From positions 1 to 12,522 of the forward strand of contig DASUBV010000319.1 in NCBI GenBank assembly GCA_035763085.1: DNA of 12,522 bases, read 5' to 3'. Position numbers and translations under genes: made by a program. Position 1 is the stretch's first letter; each line of letters begins with the position of its first letter. This document shows, piece by piece, positions 12,510-12,522 of the stretch. This stretch comes from DASUBV01 sp035763085 (GTDB lineage: Bacteria; Actinomycetota; Actinomycetes; Streptosporangiales; Streptosporangiaceae). The notes beneath the pieces were generated by a model. That model saw only the letters and a program-made list of their open reading frames with translations, was not told the origin of the DNA and searched no databases.

Positions 12510-12522
12510 GTGTGTCATTACC
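12510..12522 (+). CDS. Start of a truncated gene, possibly a transposase
   Basis: GGAGG (12501-12505) is followed by GTG at 12510 (4 nt) and by another GTG at 12512 (6 nt), giving either MCHY or MSL before the window ends. Only four codons are visible, so identity rests wholly on context (the upstream stem-loop). The better-spaced start is 12512. Confidence 0.35.

Larger units (their letters stand above)
12416..12522 (+). mobile_element. Probable left end of an insertion sequence (partial)
   Basis: Three signs point to a mobile element: lower GC than the neighbours, a long perfect hairpin, and a short ORF start immediately after it that runs off the window. Gene-proximal structured leaders without clear terminal repeats are known in the IS110 family, where this region encodes the bridge RNA, but the transposase itself is outside the window and the family cannot be confirmed. 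The left boundary given is a guess. A regulated ordinary gene is the main alternative. Confidence 0.35.

Overview
This is a very GC-rich window with gene-dense, GC-biased coding typical of an actinomycete. LuxR-type, TetR-type and roadblock/LC7 proteins, an OtsB-GH15 trehalose fusion and several starts without a Shine-Dalgarno sequence all fit Actinobacteria. The order or genus cannot be fixed from the sequence. No rRNA, tRNA or CRISPR array was seen.

Layout. (1) 2-88: tail of an unrecognised gene. (2) 127-1752: a LuxR-type regulator with a helical-repeat body and no ATPase. (3) 1858-2978: a TetR-family repressor of the LmrA/YxaF type, directly coupled to a SnoaL-like protein. A near-perfect palindrome covers the repressor's own -10 box and start, and a GC hairpin follows the pair. 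(4) 3142-5887: a clear sigma70-like promoter, flanked by short inverted arms, drives one long gene that fuses trehalose-6-phosphate phosphatase to a GH15 trehalase/glucoamylase domain. (5) 5997-9089: a two-gene unit of an S9 dipeptidyl-peptidase-IV-like serine peptidase and a ketopantoate-reductase-family protein, 3 bp apart. (6) 9218-11549: a run of short forward genes, namely an orphan roadblock/LC7 protein, a DUF167 protein, a nitronate monooxygenase and a small cupin. (7) 11554-11703: three degenerate ~61-64 bp tandem repeats in the gap between converging genes. (8) 11701-12261, minus strand: a small membrane protein of unknown role. (9) 12380-12522: a less GC-rich stretch with a long hairpin just before a Shine-Dalgarno and GTG start cut by the window edge. 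It looks like the left end of an insertion sequence.

How the genes work together. Only two groupings are well supported by spacing: TetR with SnoaL, and the peptidase with the reductase. The fusion enzyme would carry out trehalose-6-phosphate to trehalose to glucose in one polypeptide. The rest looks like ordinary actinobacterial housekeeping and accessory genes. The most interesting places are the fusion enzyme, the self-overlapping TetR operator, the convergent tandem repeat, and the structured DNA at the right edge.
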